Assembly: GCA_017450705.1 (NCBI GenBank)
Contig: JAFSTC010000073.1
Coordinates: 37,449 to 101,448, forward strand
Length of the DNA: 64,000 bases
Direction: 5' to 3'
DNA from: Lentisphaeria bacterium
GTDB taxonomy: Bacteria > Verrucomicrobiota > Lentisphaeria > Victivallales > Victivallaceae
Shown here: positions 45,534 through 55,444 of the stretch, one piece after another
Position numbering within the stretch: the first letter of the stretch is position 1
Layout: every line of letters begins with the position of its first letter
Position numbers and translations under genes: made by a program
The notes under the pieces: model-generated
The model's input: only the letters and a program-made list of their open reading frames with translations
Told to the model about the DNA's origin: nothing
The model's database searches: none

Positions 45534-46912
45534 GATGCCGCCTCCTCCGTGATCTGCCGGACGACTTTTCTTGCGTCCGCCATGGCGCGGACGACGAGAG
45601 AGGCCCCGTTGGCGCAGTCGCCGACCGCGTAGATCCGCCGGGCGGGATCGGGAATGACCGCGCCCCGCGGGGTGAGTTCGAGTCCGAGCTCCTCGACCAG
45701 CCCCTGCCTGGGGACGCCGGTGAAGCCCATGGCAAGCAGAACGAGGTCGGCCTCGATGATCCGGGCCGAGTTGTCCACGGGGGCGGGCTTGAGGGGCCGC
45801 CCCTCGGGCGAGAAGGACCAGGCCACCTCATGGACCTCCACGCCGGTGACGGAACCGTTTTCCCCGGTGAAGCGGTCGCTGGCCACGCACCACTCCCTTT
45901 CGCATCCCTCCTTGTGGCTGGAGCTTGTGCGGAGCATCCAGGGCCACGCGGGCCACGGGGTGGAAGGGGAGCGCTTCTCCGGCGGCCGGGGCATGATCTC
46001 GATCTGCCGGACGCTCTTCGCCCCCTGCCGGATGGCGGTGCCGGCGCAGTCGCTGCCGGTGTCGCCGCCGCCGATGATGAGGACGCGCTTCCCCGCGGCA
46101 CTGACGGGGAGAGACGCGCTCTCGTTTCCGTTGACCCGGTTCTGGCCCTGGAGGAACTCCAGCGCGAAGTGGATCCCTGCCAGCTCCCGGCCGGGGATGA
46201 CGAGGTCCCGGGCGGCGGGGGTCCCCACCGCCAGCACGACCGCGTCGAAATTCCGCAGAAGGTAGCTGCCGGAGATATCCCGCCCGATGCGGGTGTCGGT
46301 CGTGAAGACGATCCCCTCCTCTTTCATGATCGCGAGGCGGCGGTCCAGCACGTTCTTTCCCAGCTTGAAATCGGGGATGCCGTAGCGGAGCAGACCGCCG
46401 GGCTTTTTGTTCGCTTCGAAGACGGTGACGGAAAATCCGGCCCTGTTCAGCCCCTCGGCCGCGAAAAGCCCCGAGGGACCGCTGCCGATGACGGCGACCC
46501 GGAGATCCCGGCGCGTCGCGGGGACCGCCGGGCGGACGAAGTTTTCGGCAAAGGCCTTCTCGATGATCATTTTTTCGCACTGCCGCACCATGACGGGATC
46601 GCCGTCCACGCCGCAGCAGCAGGCCCCTTCGCAGAGCGCGGGGCACACCCGGCTGGTGAACTCGGGGAAGAAACTGGTCTGGGACAAGATCTCATAGGCC
46701 GTTTTCCAGTCCCCCGCGAAGGCCGCCGCGTTGAAATCCGGGATCTGGTTGAAGAGCGGACAGCCCGCGCCGTGACAGAAGGGGATGCCGCAGTTGTGGC
46801 AGCGCTCCGTCTGAGCCCGGATCTCCGCTTCCGAAAAAGATCTCTCGACCTCCCTGAAATCCTGCTTCCGTTCCCCGACGGGACGGTAGATATCGCAAAT
46901 TCTCTTCTGCAT
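45530..46912 (-). CDS. gltD: Glutamate synthase small subunit
   Basis: A 460-residue NADPH/FAD subunit: N-terminal iron-sulfur cysteines in CHNCGIPFCHGAGCPL and CPALCEGAC, FAD site IGSGPSGLFAAEGL near 142, NADPH site IIGGGDTGSDCAG near 275, and a C-terminal FAD motif AVGDCANGASLVV. It feeds electrons from NADPH to GltB for making glutamate from glutamine and 2-oxoglutarate. It starts 1 base after the gltB stop. Confidence 0.96.
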   Translation of the reverse strand: MQKRICDIYRPVGERKQDFREVERSFSEAEIRAQTERCHNCGIPFCHGAGCPLFNQIPDFNAAAFAGDWKTAYEILSQTSFFPEFTSRVCPALCEGACCCGVDGDPVMVRQCEKMIIEKAFAENFVRPAVPATRRDLRVAVIGSGPSGLFAAEGLNRAGFSVTVFEANKKPGGLLRYGIPDFKLGKNVLDRRLAIMKEEGIVFTTDTRIGRDISGSYLLRNFDAVVLAVGTPAARDLVIPGRELAGIHFALEFLQGQNRVNGNESASLPVSAAGKRVLIIGGGDTGSDCAGTAIRQGAKSVRQIEIMPRPPEKRSPSTPWPAWPWMLRTSSSHKEGCEREWCVASDRFTGENGSVTGVEVHEVAWSFSPEGRPLKPAPVDNSARIIEADLVLLAMGFTGVPRQGLVEELGLELTPRGAVIPDPARRIYAVGDCANGASLVVRAMADARKVVRQITEEAAS

Positions 46913-46913
46913 G

Positions 46914-49900
46914 TCAGTGACTCCCCTGTGCTTTGAGTGCGTTGCGGTATTCCACGGGGAACACCCGCACGAATTTCGCCCTGTAGCGTTCCCAGTCGGC
47001 CAGCATGGAGGAAGCGCGCACGCTCCCGGTCGCCCGGTGATGGGCTTCGATCAATTCCTTGAGTTCCTTCTCCGCCTCCGTTCCCGGTTCGATGCTTTCC
47101 AGATCGATCCCGTCGGGATTGCAGGAGAGGTCGAAGTGCCCCTTTTCGTCATAGACGTAGGCCAGTCCTCCCGTCATGCCGGCGGCGAAGTTCACGCCGA
47201 CGTGCCCGAGGATGACCACCCGGCCCCCCGTCATGTATTCGCAGCCGTGGTCGCCGATGCCCTCCGCGACCAGCGTCATGCCGCTGTTGCGGATGGCGAA
47301 GCGCTCGCCTGCGATGCCGTTGATGAATATTTTTCCTGAGGTGCCGCCGTAGCCGATCACGTTGCCCGCGATCACGTTGCTCTCGGCCGGATATCCGGCT
47401 CTGCGCGCCCGGCGGATGATGATCTTGCCGCCGGAGAGGCCCTTGCCCACGTAATCGTTGGCCTCGCCCGCGAGATCCAGCGTCACCCCCGGCGCCAGAA
47501 ACGCGCCGAAACTCTGCCCGGCCGTGCCCGTGAGGTGGAGTTTGATCGTGTCCTCCGGCAGCCCTCCGGGTCCGAAGCGGTCGGCGATGATGCCCGAAAG
47601 CTCCGTTCCCACCGTGCGGTCGGCGTTGGCGATGGTCAAGTCGAGGGCTTCAGGCTTCCCGTCCAGCTTGAGCTTGCCCAGAAGCTCCCGGCGGTCGAAG
47701 TTGACGAGTTCGGCCTTGGGCCGGGCCGCGTCGAAATGCCGCTCCTTCCCCTCGGCCGGGCGCAGGAGATCGCCGAAATCCAGATGTTCGGCCTTGTAGA
47801 AGTCCAGCGCGGGCTTCATCTCGAGCAAATCGCTCCTGCCGCAGGCCTCGTCCAGCGAGCGGAGCCCCAGCTGCGCCAGATACTCCCGGACCTCGGAGGC
47901 GACGAAACGCAGAAAGTTGATGATGTATTCGGGCTTGCCCGCAAAGTGCTTCCGCAGTTCCGGATCCTGCGTGGCGACGCCCATGGGACAGGTGTTGCTG
48001 TGGCACTGCCGCATCATCACGCAGCCGAGACAGACCAAAATCGTTGTGGCGAAACCGAACTCCTCGGCCCCGAGGAGCGCGCCGATCACCACATCGCGCC
48101 CGGTTTTCATCTGGCCGTCCACCTGCAGCCGGACGCTGCCGCGCAGACCGTTGAGCACGAGGGTCTGCTGGGCCTCGGCGATACCCAGCTCCCACGGGAG
48201 TCCCGCGTACTTGATGCTGGTGAGCGGCGACGCGCCCGTGCCGCCGTCGTGCCCCGAAATGAGCACCACGTCGGCCTTGGCCTTGGCGACCCCCGCCGCC
48301 ACCGTGCCCACGCCGGGTTCCGAGACGAGTTTCACAGAGATCCGTGCTTGGGGGTTGGCGTTGCGCAAGTCGTAGATCAACTGGGCCAGATCTTCGATGG
48401 AGTAGATGTCGTGATGGGGCGGCGGCGAGATCAGCGTCACCCCGGGCATGGCGTGGCGGATCTTGGCCACGAAGCTGTCGACCTTGTAGCCGGGCAGCTG
48501 ACCGCCCTCGCCGGGCTTGGCCCCCTGGGCCATCTTGATCTGGATGTCCTTCGCGTTGCGCAGATAGCTGATCGTGACGCCGAAGCGGCCGCTGGCGACC
48601 TGCTTGATGGCGCTGTTGAATTCGGTGCCGAAGCGTTCGGCGTTTTCGCCGCCCTCGCCGCAGTTGCTCATGCCGCCGCAGGTGTTCATGGCCTTGGCGA
48701 TGGCCATATGGGCCTCGGGACTCAGGCTGCCGAGACTCATGGCCCCCGAAACGAAGTGCCGGAGGATGCTCTCGATGCTCTCGACCTCCTCCAGCGGGAT
48801 GCCCTGCGTCTCCCTGAAGCGGAAGAGTCCCCGCAATGTGCACAGGTGCCGGGACTGGTCATCGATCAGCTGACTGTACTCTTTGAAGCGCCCGTAGTCC
48901 CCCTGCTGGACCGCCTGCCGGAAGGCGGCGAGACTCTGAGGCGTCCACAGGTGGGCTTCGCCGTCCTTCCTGTACTTGTACTGGCCGCCCGCGGGCAGGA
49001 GGGGAGCCCCTCCGTCGGCCGACCGGGCCCGCCGGACCGCTTCCTGAGCGATCTCGGCCAACCCGATGCCGCCGATCCGGGAGATGGTCCCGGGGAGAAA
49101 TTCGTCGAGGAACGCCCGGTTCAGCCCCACGGCCTCGAAGGCCTGGGCGGAGCGGTAGCTGCGCAGCGTGGAAATGCCCAGTTTCGACATGATTTTGAGC
49201 AGTCCCTTCTCCACGGCGTGGATGTAGTTGCCCGCCGCCGTGACGGGATCCACGCGGACGGTCCCGGCGCGGGAGAGCGCCGTCACGGTCTCAAGGGCAA
49301 GATAGGGGTTGACCGCCGTCGCGCCGTAACCCAGCAGCAGTGCGAAATGCATCACCTCGCGTACCTCGCCGGACTGGATGATGACCCCGGTCTCGGGCCG
49401 CAGGTCGTTCTCGATCAGCGCCCGGTTGACCGCGGCGCAGGCCAGCAAGCTCGGGATCGCCGCCTGACCCGCGGGCAGTTCCCGGTCAGAGAGGATCAGG
49501 ATGCGCTCGCCGCCCGAGGCCGCCTCCACGGCGCTGGCGGCCAGAGTTTTGAGAGCCTGACGCAGGGAATGTTCGCCGCCCGCGGGATCGAAACCGCATC
49601 GCAGCACCCGTGAGTGGAAACCGTGGGCCCCGAAGTTCCGCAGATGGTTCAATTCATCGTCGGTCAGCAGGGGGCGGCGCAGTTTGATCAGCCGGGCGTG
49701 CTCCGGCGTCTCTTCCAAGATGTTGCCCCGGTTGCCGATATAGGTCATGAGACTCATCACCAGCTCCTCGCGGATCGGGTCGATGGGCGGGTTGGTCACC
49801 TGGGCGAAAAGCTGTTTGAAGTAGGCGAAAAGCAGCTGGGGCTTCTCGGACAGGACCGCCAGCGCCGCGTCGTTGCCCATGGAGCCCGTGGGTTCTTTCC

Positions 49901-51323
49901 CCTGCTCGGCCATGGGCTTCAAAATGATGTCGATGTCCTCGCGGCTGAAGCCGAAGAACTGCTGACGGCGGAGCAGATCCTCCTCCGGTTCCGAAGGCGT
50001 GATGTCGGTGAAAAGCCCGTGGACCGACAGGCGGTTCTCCTCCACCCAGCGCCGGTAGGGACGGCTGCGGGCCAGCCGGGTCTTGATCTCGGAGTCCTCC
50101 ACGAGCCGGTGGTGGTCCAGGTCGAGGAACAATATCTCGCCGGGCTTCAGACGGCCCTTGCTCTCCACCTCCTCCGGCGGGATATCCAGCACGCCGGCCT
50201 CGCTGGCCAGCACGAAAAGGCCGTTTTTACATTTCGTGTAACGCGCGGGACGCAGGCCGTTGCGGTCGAGGATCGCGCCGGGATTGCGGCCGTCGGTGAA
50301 GACCACGGCGGCGGGCCCGTCCCAGGGTTCCATCAGGGCCGAATGGTACTCGAAGAAACTGCGGACGTCCCGCCCCATATAGTACTTGGCCCCCCAGGCC
50401 TGGGGGATCAGCATCAAAAGCACCTGTTCGATGGGCCGTCCCGCGGCGACGAGGAGCTCCAGCATGTTGTCCAGACAGGCCGAATCGCTCTGTCCGGGGT
50501 CGATCAGCGGCAGGAGTTTTGCAAGATCGTCGCCGAGCAGGGAGCTCGACATCAGTCTTTCGCGGGCCTTGAGCGCGTTGAGATTGCCCCGCAGGGTGTT
50601 GATCTCGCCGTTGTGGGCCAGACAGCGGAAGGGATGGGCCAGCGGCCACGTGGGGAAGGTGTTGGTGCTGTACCGCTGGTGCACGATGGCGAAGCGGGCG
50701 CGGAAAAGTTCGTCCGAAAGATCGGGGTAGAACTCCCGGATCTGGGTCGCCAGCAGGAGCCCCTTGTAGACCACCGTGCGGGAGGACATGCTGCAGATGT
50801 AGAGATCGAGGTGTTTTTTCTCGATCAGCCGGCGCATGACGAAGAGCTTGCGTTCGAAGGCGTCGTTCCCGCTGAAGTTCCGCCCGTCGATGAAAAGCTG
50901 GCGGATGACGGGGCGGTTCTCACGGGCCTTGCGCCCGATGGCCTCCGGGACGACGGGGACCTCCCGCCAGCCGAGGACGGCGCCGCCCTCGGAGGAGACC
51001 ACCTCTTCGATGACCTTTTCACTGCCCGCGCCGCCGAAGATCATGGCGACGGCGTAAGCGCCCTCCTCCGGCAGCTCCATGCCCGCGTTTTTGCGGAAGA
51101 AGGCGTCGGGCATCGTGAGGAGCAGTCCCGCGCCGTCGCCGGTCTCCGGATCGCTGCCCGCGGCGCCGCGGTGCATCAGGCGCGTGAGGATGGTGATCCC
51201 CTTTTCGACGATATCGTGAGACGCCCTGCCGTTGAGATCGGCCGCAAGGCCCACGCCGCAGGCGTCGTGTTCGTGCGCGGGATCGTAGAGAGCGGACGCC
51301 CGCGGTCTGTATATCTGTTCCAT
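46914..51323 (-). CDS. gltB: Glutamate synthase large subunit
   Basis: A 1469-residue subunit. EHDACGVGL places the glutaminase nucleophile at Cys22, so a 21-residue propeptide is expected. A central domain, the FMN-binding synthase domain (GEGGENAERFGTEFNSAIKQ, KPGEGGQLPGYK), the 3Fe-4S cysteines in CLGCVMMRQCHSNTCPMG and a C-terminal GXGXG beta-helix complete it. The open frame runs upstream past 51323, but the ATG at 51323 has AGGAAAGG before it and matches the family start. A consensus sigma-54 promoter (51376-51392) lies 52 bases upstream. Confidence 0.97.
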   Translation of the reverse strand: MEQIYRPRASALYDPAHEHDACGVGLAADLNGRASHDIVEKGITILTRLMHRGAAGSDPETGDGAGLLLTMPDAFFRKNAGMELPEEGAYAVAMIFGGAGSEKVIEEVVSSEGGAVLGWREVPVVPEAIGRKARENRPVIRQLFIDGRNFSGNDAFERKLFVMRRLIEKKHLDLYICSMSSRTVVYKGLLLATQIREFYPDLSDELFRARFAIVHQRYSTNTFPTWPLAHPFRCLAHNGEINTLRGNLNALKARERLMSSSLLGDDLAKLLPLIDPGQSDSACLDNMLELLVAAGRPIEQVLLMLIPQAWGAKYYMGRDVRSFFEYHSALMEPWDGPAAVVFTDGRNPGAILDRNGLRPARYTKCKNGLFVLASEAGVLDIPPEEVESKGRLKPGEILFLDLDHHRLVEDSEIKTRLARSRPYRRWVEENRLSVHGLFTDITPSEPEEDLLRRQQFFGFSREDIDIILKPMAEQGKEPTGSMGNDAALAVLSEKPQLLFAYFKQLFAQVTNPPIDPIREELVMSLMTYIGNRGNILEETPEHARLIKLRRPLLTDDELNHLRNFGAHGFHSRVLRCGFDPAGGEHSLRQALKTLAASAVEAASGGERILILSDRELPAGQAAIPSLLACAAVNRALIENDLRPETGVIIQSGEVREVMHFALLLGYGATAVNPYLALETVTALSRAGTVRVDPVTAAGNYIHAVEKGLLKIMSKLGISTLRSYRSAQAFEAVGLNRAFLDEFLPGTISRIGGIGLAEIAQEAVRRARSADGGAPLLPAGGQYKYRKDGEAHLWTPQSLAAFRQAVQQGDYGRFKEYSQLIDDQSRHLCTLRGLFRFRETQGIPLEEVESIESILRHFVSGAMSLGSLSPEAHMAIAKAMNTCGGMSNCGEGGENAERFGTEFNSAIKQVASGRFGVTISYLRNAKDIQIKMAQGAKPGEGGQLPGYKVDSFVAKIRHAMPGVTLISPPPHHDIYSIEDLAQLIYDLRNANPQARISVKLVSEPGVGTVAAGVAKAKADVVLISGHDGGTGASPLTSIKYAGLPWELGIAEAQQTLVLNGLRGSVRLQVDGQMKTGRDVVIGALLGAEEFGFATTILVCLGCVMMRQCHSNTCPMGVATQDPELRKHFAGKPEYIINFLRFVASEVREYLAQLGLRSLDEACGRSDLLEMKPALDFYKAEHLDFGDLLRPAEGKERHFDAARPKAELVNFDRRELLGKLKLDGKPEALDLTIANADRTVGTELSGIIADRFGPGGLPEDTIKLHLTGTAGQSFGAFLAPGVTLDLAGEANDYVGKGLSGGKIIIRRARRAGYPAESNVIAGNVIGYGGTSGKIFINGIAGERFAIRNSGMTLVAEGIGDHGCEYMTGGRVVILGHVGVNFAAGMTGGLAYVYDEKGHFDLSCNPDGIDLESIEPGTEAEKELKELIEAHHRATGSVRASSMLADWERYRAKFVRVFPVEYRNALKAQGSH

Positions 51324-51375
51324 GCTTTTCCTGACCTTTCCTGTTGGTTCGATCGAATTCGTCCTCATCTTCACC

Positions 51376-51392
51376 AGCAAAAACCGTGCCAA
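51376..51392 (-). promoter_or_regulatory. Sigma-54 promoter of gltB
   Basis: Minus strand TTGGCACGGTTTTTGCT carries the full -24/-12 consensus (TGGCAC-N5-TTGC, with GG and GC 10 bases apart). The leader to the gltB ATG is about 40 bases. It is identical over 18 bases to the glnN promoter on the other strand. Confidence 0.9.
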
Positions 51393-51423
51393 TGGTTTTT
51401 CTGCGGCAGGAACGGGCCCTTGA

Positions 51424-51440
51424 TTTACAAAAAACGTAAA
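51424..51440. promoter_or_regulatory. Candidate activator site 1, TTTAC-N7-GTAAA
   Basis: A 17-base inverted repeat, TTTACAAAAAACGTAAA, 31 bases from the gltB -24 element. It pairs with site 2; the two are placed symmetrically between the divergent sigma-54 promoters. Confidence 0.7.
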
Positions 51441-51452
51441 AGATGATCTTTT

Positions 51453-51469
51453 TTTACACTTTTTGTAAA
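51453..51469. promoter_or_regulatory. Candidate activator site 2, TTTAC-N7-GTAAA
   Basis: A 17-base inverted repeat, TTTACACTTTTTGTAAA, 31 bases from the glnN -24 element; centres of the two sites are 29 bases apart. From the predicted starts they sit near -66 and -95, a usual range for sigma-54 activators. Confidence 0.7.
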
Positions 51470-51501
51470 ACATTTCCCGCCGGTCCCGCCTCGAAAACAT
51501 T

Positions 51502-51517
51502 TGGCACGGTTTTTGCT
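51502..51517 (+). promoter_or_regulatory. Sigma-54 promoter of glnN
   Basis: TGGCACGGTTTTTGCT matches the -24/-12 consensus fully. The predicted start is about 37 bases before the glnN ATG. Genes down to carB follow without a clear terminator. Confidence 0.9.
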
Positions 51518-51563
51518 GTTGGGGGCACAGAACCTCAACCCCACTCAAAGGAGTCGTAAGAAA

Positions 51564-53696
51564 ATGAGCAGTGAAAAACGGTACGATGCGATCAAGGCCA
51601 TCGCGGAACTGAAGGTCGAGGGGCCCTGCCCTCCGGCCCCGGCGGACATCGAAGGCTACGGCGAGGACGTCTTCAATCTGGACGCCATGCAGAAGCATCT
51701 GCCTAAAGCGGTCTTCGAGAAACTGCAGGCCACCATCGAGGAAGGCAAGGCGCTGGATCCCGAGATCGCCGGAGACGTCGCCCACGCCATGAAGGAGTGG
51801 GCCATCTCCCGGGGCGCCACCAGCTACACCCACTGGTTCCAGCCGCTCACGGGCAACACCGCGGAGAAGCACGACTCCTTCCTCGAGACCCAGGGCTGCC
51901 GGGCCATCCTGAGCTTCTCGGGCAAAAACCTGATCCTCGGCGAACCGGACGCCTCCAGCTTCCCCTCCGGCGGACTGCGTTCCACCTTCGAGGCCAGGGG
52001 CTACACCGCGTGGGATCCCACCAGCCCGGCCTTCATCAAGCGCCACGGCAACGGCGCGACGCTCTGCATCCCCACCGCCTTCTGCAGCTACACCGGCGAG
52101 GCGCTGGACCGCAAGACCCCGCTTCTGAGGTCCATCCAGGCCCTCTCCGGCGCGACGAAGAAACTCATGAAGTGCTTCGGCCTGCCCGACGAGAAAGTGA
52201 CCGTCACCCTCGGACCGGAACAGGAGTATTTCCTCATCGACCGTCACTTCTATCTGCTGCGTCCCGATCTGCTGCAGACCGGACGGACCCTCTTCGGCGC
52301 GCCCCCGGCCAAGCACCAGCAGCTGGAAGACCACTACTTCGGCACCATCAAGATGCGGGTGCTCAACTTCATGAACGAAGTCGAGCGGGAGCTCTGGAAG
52401 CTGGGGATCCCCGCCAAGACGCGGCACAACGAGGTGGCCCCCGCCCAGTTCGAGCTGGCGCCGATCTTCGAGGAGCTGAATCTGGCCTGCGACCACAACA
52501 TGCTGGTCATGGAAGTCCTGCGCCAGACGGCCGAACGCTACGGCTTCGTCTGCCTGATGCACGAGAAGCCCTTTGCCGGCATCAACGGCTCCGGCAAGCA
52601 CAACAACTGGAGCATCAATTACGGCAAGCGCAATCTGCTCAACCCCGGCAGCGATCCCGATCAGAATGCGATCTTCCTCACCACGCTCTGCGCCATCATC
52701 GAGGCGGTGGACACCCACGCCGATCTGCTCCGGGCCTCCGTGGCGGGCGTCGGCAACGACCACAGGCTCGGCGCAAACGAGGCGCCGCCCGCGGTGATCT
52801 CCATGTATCTCGGCGATCAGCTTTCGGAAGTGATCGACCAGCTGGAAAAGGGCGAACACAAGTCCAGCCGCCACGGCGGCATGCTCCGGATCGGCGTCGA
52901 CACCCTGCCGCCCCTGCCCCAGGACGCCACCGACCGGAACAGGACAAGTCCCTTCGCTTTCACCGGAAACAAGTTCGAGTTCCGCGCCCCCGGCTCCAGC
53001 CTCTCCTGTTCGGCGCCCAACGTCATGCTCAACACCATCGTGGCCGAAGCCTTCGACCGCATGGCAGAAAGCATTTCCGCCTTCCCGAAAAAGGAGTTCC
53101 ACGCCAAGCTGCAGGCCCATCTGCGCGGGATCGTCAAGGCCCACAAGCGGATCATCTTCAACGGCGACGGTTACGCTCCCGGCTGGCTTGAGGAGGCCGC
53201 CAAACGCGGACTGCCCAATCTCCGCACCACCATGGACGCCCTCAAGGTCCTCACGAAAGAGAAAAACATGGCGCTTCTCGAGAAATACGGCGTCTTCCAG
53301 CGCCGGGAGATCACCTCGCGGTACGAAGTCTTCATGGAGGACTTCCACCGCAAGGTGCGGATCGAGGGTGAAGTCGCCCTCGAGATCGCCCGCAGCATGA
53401 TCGAGCCCGCCGTGGCCGCCGAGTTCGAAAAGACCGTCCGGACTCTGGGCGAGGCCAGGACCGTCACCGTCTCCAAGGGTTCTTCCAGTCTCAAGAAGCG
53501 CGCCTCCCTCCTCGGCGACGGGCTGGAGCGTCTGGCCCGCGGCGAAGAGCTTCTGGCCAAGGCGCTTCAGGGCAAACACGAAGAGATCCTCGAAGCCATG
53601 CAGCAGATGCGGGTCACCGTGGACGAGCTGGAGAAACTCGTTCCCGACTCCAGCTGGCCGCTTCCGAAATACAGGGAGATGCTCTTCATCTACTGA
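51564..53696 (+). CDS. glnN: Glutamine synthetase type III
   Basis: A 710-residue enzyme, the length of GlnN-type (GSIII) synthetases and much longer than GlnA. It shows [16 protein letters not shown] near 215 (metal-binding Glu), [14 protein letters not shown] near 290, [12 protein letters not shown] near 340 (ATP/glutamate site) and the C-terminal GSIII extension. It makes glutamine from glutamate and ammonium. AAAGGAGT precedes the ATG at 51564; the frame extends upstream, but through the sigma-54 promoter. It leads an operon of glutamine-consuming enzymes and is divergent from gltBD. Confidence 0.96.
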   Translation: MSSEKRYDAIKAIAELKVEGPCPPAPADIEGYGEDVFNLDAMQKHLPKAVFEKLQATIEEGKALDPEIAGDVAHAMKEWAISRGATSYTHWFQPLTGNTAEKHDSFLETQGCRAILSFSGKNLILGEPDASSFPSGGLRSTFEARGYTAWDPTSPAFIKRHGNGATLCIPTAFCSYTGEALDRKTPLLRSIQALSGATKKLMKCFGLPDEKVTVTLGPEQEYFLIDRHFYLLRPDLLQTGRTLFGAPPAKHQQLEDHYFGTIKMRVLNFMNEVERELWKLGIPAKTRHNEVAPAQFELAPIFEELNLACDHNMLVMEVLRQTAERYGFVCLMHEKPFAGINGSGKHNNWSINYGKRNLLNPGSDPDQNAIFLTTLCAIIEAVDTHADLLRASVAGVGNDHRLGANEAPPAVISMYLGDQLSEVIDQLEKGEHKSSRHGGMLRIGVDTLPPLPQDATDRNRTSPFAFTGNKFEFRAPGSSLSCSAPNVMLNTIVAEAFDRMAESISAFPKKEFHAKLQAHLRGIVKAHKRIIFNGDGYAPGWLEEAAKRGLPNLRTTMDALKVLTKEKNMALLEKYGVFQRREITSRYEVFMEDFHRKVRIEGEVALEIARSMIEPAVAAEFEKTVRTLGEARTVTVSKGSSSLKKRASLLGDGLERLARGEELLAKALQGKHEEILEAMQQMRVTVDELEKLVPDSSWPLPKYREMLFIY

Positions 53697-53722
53697 AGCA
53701 CAGGGAAAAGGAACACGCCATC

Positions 53723-55441
53723 ATGTCGGATCCCGTGAAGCACGAATGCGCCGTCGCCCTGCTGCGGCTGCGGAAGAACCGGGAGTATTACGCCCGCAAG
53801 TACGGCGACGCCAACTACGGATTCGGCAAGATGGCGCTGCTTCTGGAAAAACAGCACAACCGGGGCCAGGACGGGGCGGGCATCGCCTCGCTCCGCCTGG
53901 ATCCGGAACCCGGCTCCCCCGCGTATCATCTGGAAAAATCCGCCGCCGCGGAAGACCCGCTGGCGGATCTTCTCGGACGCTGTGCGGGGGATCCGCGGTT
54001 CGGCGGGGAGCTTCTGCTGGGCCATCTGCGTTACGCCACCTACGGCCGGCACGAACTCTCCGCCTGCCACCCCTTCGTCCACGACTCCAGCTGTCTTGCA
54101 CGGACCCTTCTCCTGGCCGGAAATTTCAATCTGACCGACACGGGAAGGGTCTTTCAGCATTTTCTGGAGCTGGGACACCATCCCGCAAGCCGGGCCGACG
54201 GCTACCTCATCACCCAGACCATCGCCCACTGTCTGGAACAGGACTCCGATCTCCACGCGGCCTCCCACGACTGGCAGAAGATCCTGCGGCAGGCCCTCAA
54301 CGATCTGGACGGCGCCTTCACCCTCTGCGGCATCAACGGCGCGGGCGACGCCTTCGTGATCCGGGACCCCCATGCGATCCGCCCCGGATACTTTTATTTC
54401 GACGACGAAGTCTTCGCGGCGGCCAGCGAGCGCCCGGCGATCCAGGCGGCCTTCAACCGCTCGACGGCGGAGGTCATGGAGATCCCCGCGGGCAAGGCGG
54501 TGATCGTCCGCAAGAACGGCGGCGTGGAGATCCTCGACTGCCTCGACGAAGCGCCGCGCCGCAGCTGCGTTTTCGAGCGGATCTACTTCTCGCGGCCCAA
54601 CGACGCGGGGATCCACCGGGAGCGGAAGCTCCTGGGCAAGTCCCTGGTCCCCAAGCTGCTGGAAGCCACGAACCACGATTACGAACACACGTTTTTCAGC
54701 TACATCCCCAACTCCGCGCAGGTGAGTTTCCACGGCATGCTGGAGGAGCTCATGAAGACCGCCTTTTCCGAAGGCAGGACCGTCCGTTTCGGCCAGATCG
54801 CCGTCAAGGACGCCAAGTTCCGCACCTTCATCGCCGATGCGGCCATCCGCCGGGAGCTGGGCATGCATGTTTACGACATCACCTACGGTCTGGTCCGCCC
54901 CGGAACGGACACGCTGGTCGTGCTGGACGACTCCATCGTCCGCGGCAGCACCATGCGGAGCGCCATCCTGCCGATCCTGGACCGGCTGGCTCCCCGCAAG
55001 ATCATCATCGCCAGCTCCGCCCCCGTCATCCGCTATCCGGACTGCTACGGGATCGACATGGCCTGCGCCGGGGATCTGGCGGCCTTTCAGGCGGCGGTAT
55101 CCGTCCTGAAGAAACAGGACCGGCTCGACGTCCTCGAGCACGCCTGCAAGCGGGCGAGGAAAGATCTGGCCTCGGGGAAAAACAAAAACCGCATGAAGGA
55201 GGTCTACGACGCCGTGGACGAGGAGGATCTTCTGCGGGAGATCGCTCTGCTGCTGACTCCGGCGGGACTTCAGGCGGAGCTTCAGATCGTCTACCAGACG
55301 CTGCCCGCGCTGCGGGCCTGCTGCCCGGAGTACACGGGAGACTGGTATTTCACGGGAGACTACCCCACGCCCGGCGGCCTGCGCATGGTCAACCGGGCGC
55401 TGGTCAATTACATGGAACAAAACAACGAGAGAGCGTATTGA
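53723..55441 (+). CDS. purF: Amidophosphoribosyltransferase
   Basis: A 572-residue enzyme of the long type also found in Bacteroidota. KHECAVALLRL places the nucleophile Cys at position 9 (usual neighbour Gly is Ala here), EKQHNRGQDGAG and GHLRYATYG are glutaminase blocks, and VVLDDSIVRGST near 405 is the PRPP-binding motif. It commits PRPP and glutamine to purine synthesis. It begins 26 bases after glnN. The C-terminal 100 residues exceed the classical PurF. Confidence 0.92.
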   Translation: MSDPVKHECAVALLRLRKNREYYARKYGDANYGFGKMALLLEKQHNRGQDGAGIASLRLDPEPGSPAYHLEKSAAAEDPLADLLGRCAGDPRFGGELLLGHLRYATYGRHELSACHPFVHDSSCLARTLLLAGNFNLTDTGRVFQHFLELGHHPASRADGYLITQTIAHCLEQDSDLHAASHDWQKILRQALNDLDGAFTLCGINGAGDAFVIRDPHAIRPGYFYFDDEVFAAASERPAIQAAFNRSTAEVMEIPAGKAVIVRKNGGVEILDCLDEAPRRSCVFERIYFSRPNDAGIHRERKLLGKSLVPKLLEATNHDYEHTFFSYIPNSAQVSFHGMLEELMKTAFSEGRTVRFGQIAVKDAKFRTFIADAAIRRELGMHVYDITYGLVRPGTDTLVVLDDSIVRGSTMRSAILPILDRLAPRKIIIASSAPVIRYPDCYGIDMACAGDLAAFQAAVSVLKKQDRLDVLEHACKRARKDLASGKNKNRMKEVYDAVDEEDLLREIALLLTPAGLQAELQIVYQTLPALRACCPEYTGDWYFTGDYPTPGGLRMVNRALVNYMEQNNERAY

Positions 55442-55444
55442 ATC

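Noticed and set aside
51424..51469. Classical NifA (TGT-N10-ACA) or NtrC (TGCACC-N5-GGTGCA) sites
   Set aside because: Neither motif is present; the symmetric TTTAC-N7-GTAAA sites are reported instead without naming the binding protein.
51324..53579. Upstream extension of the gltB frame into the glnN region
   Set aside because: It would cover the sigma-54 promoters and run antisense to glnN; the start at 51323 matches the family and has a ribosome site.
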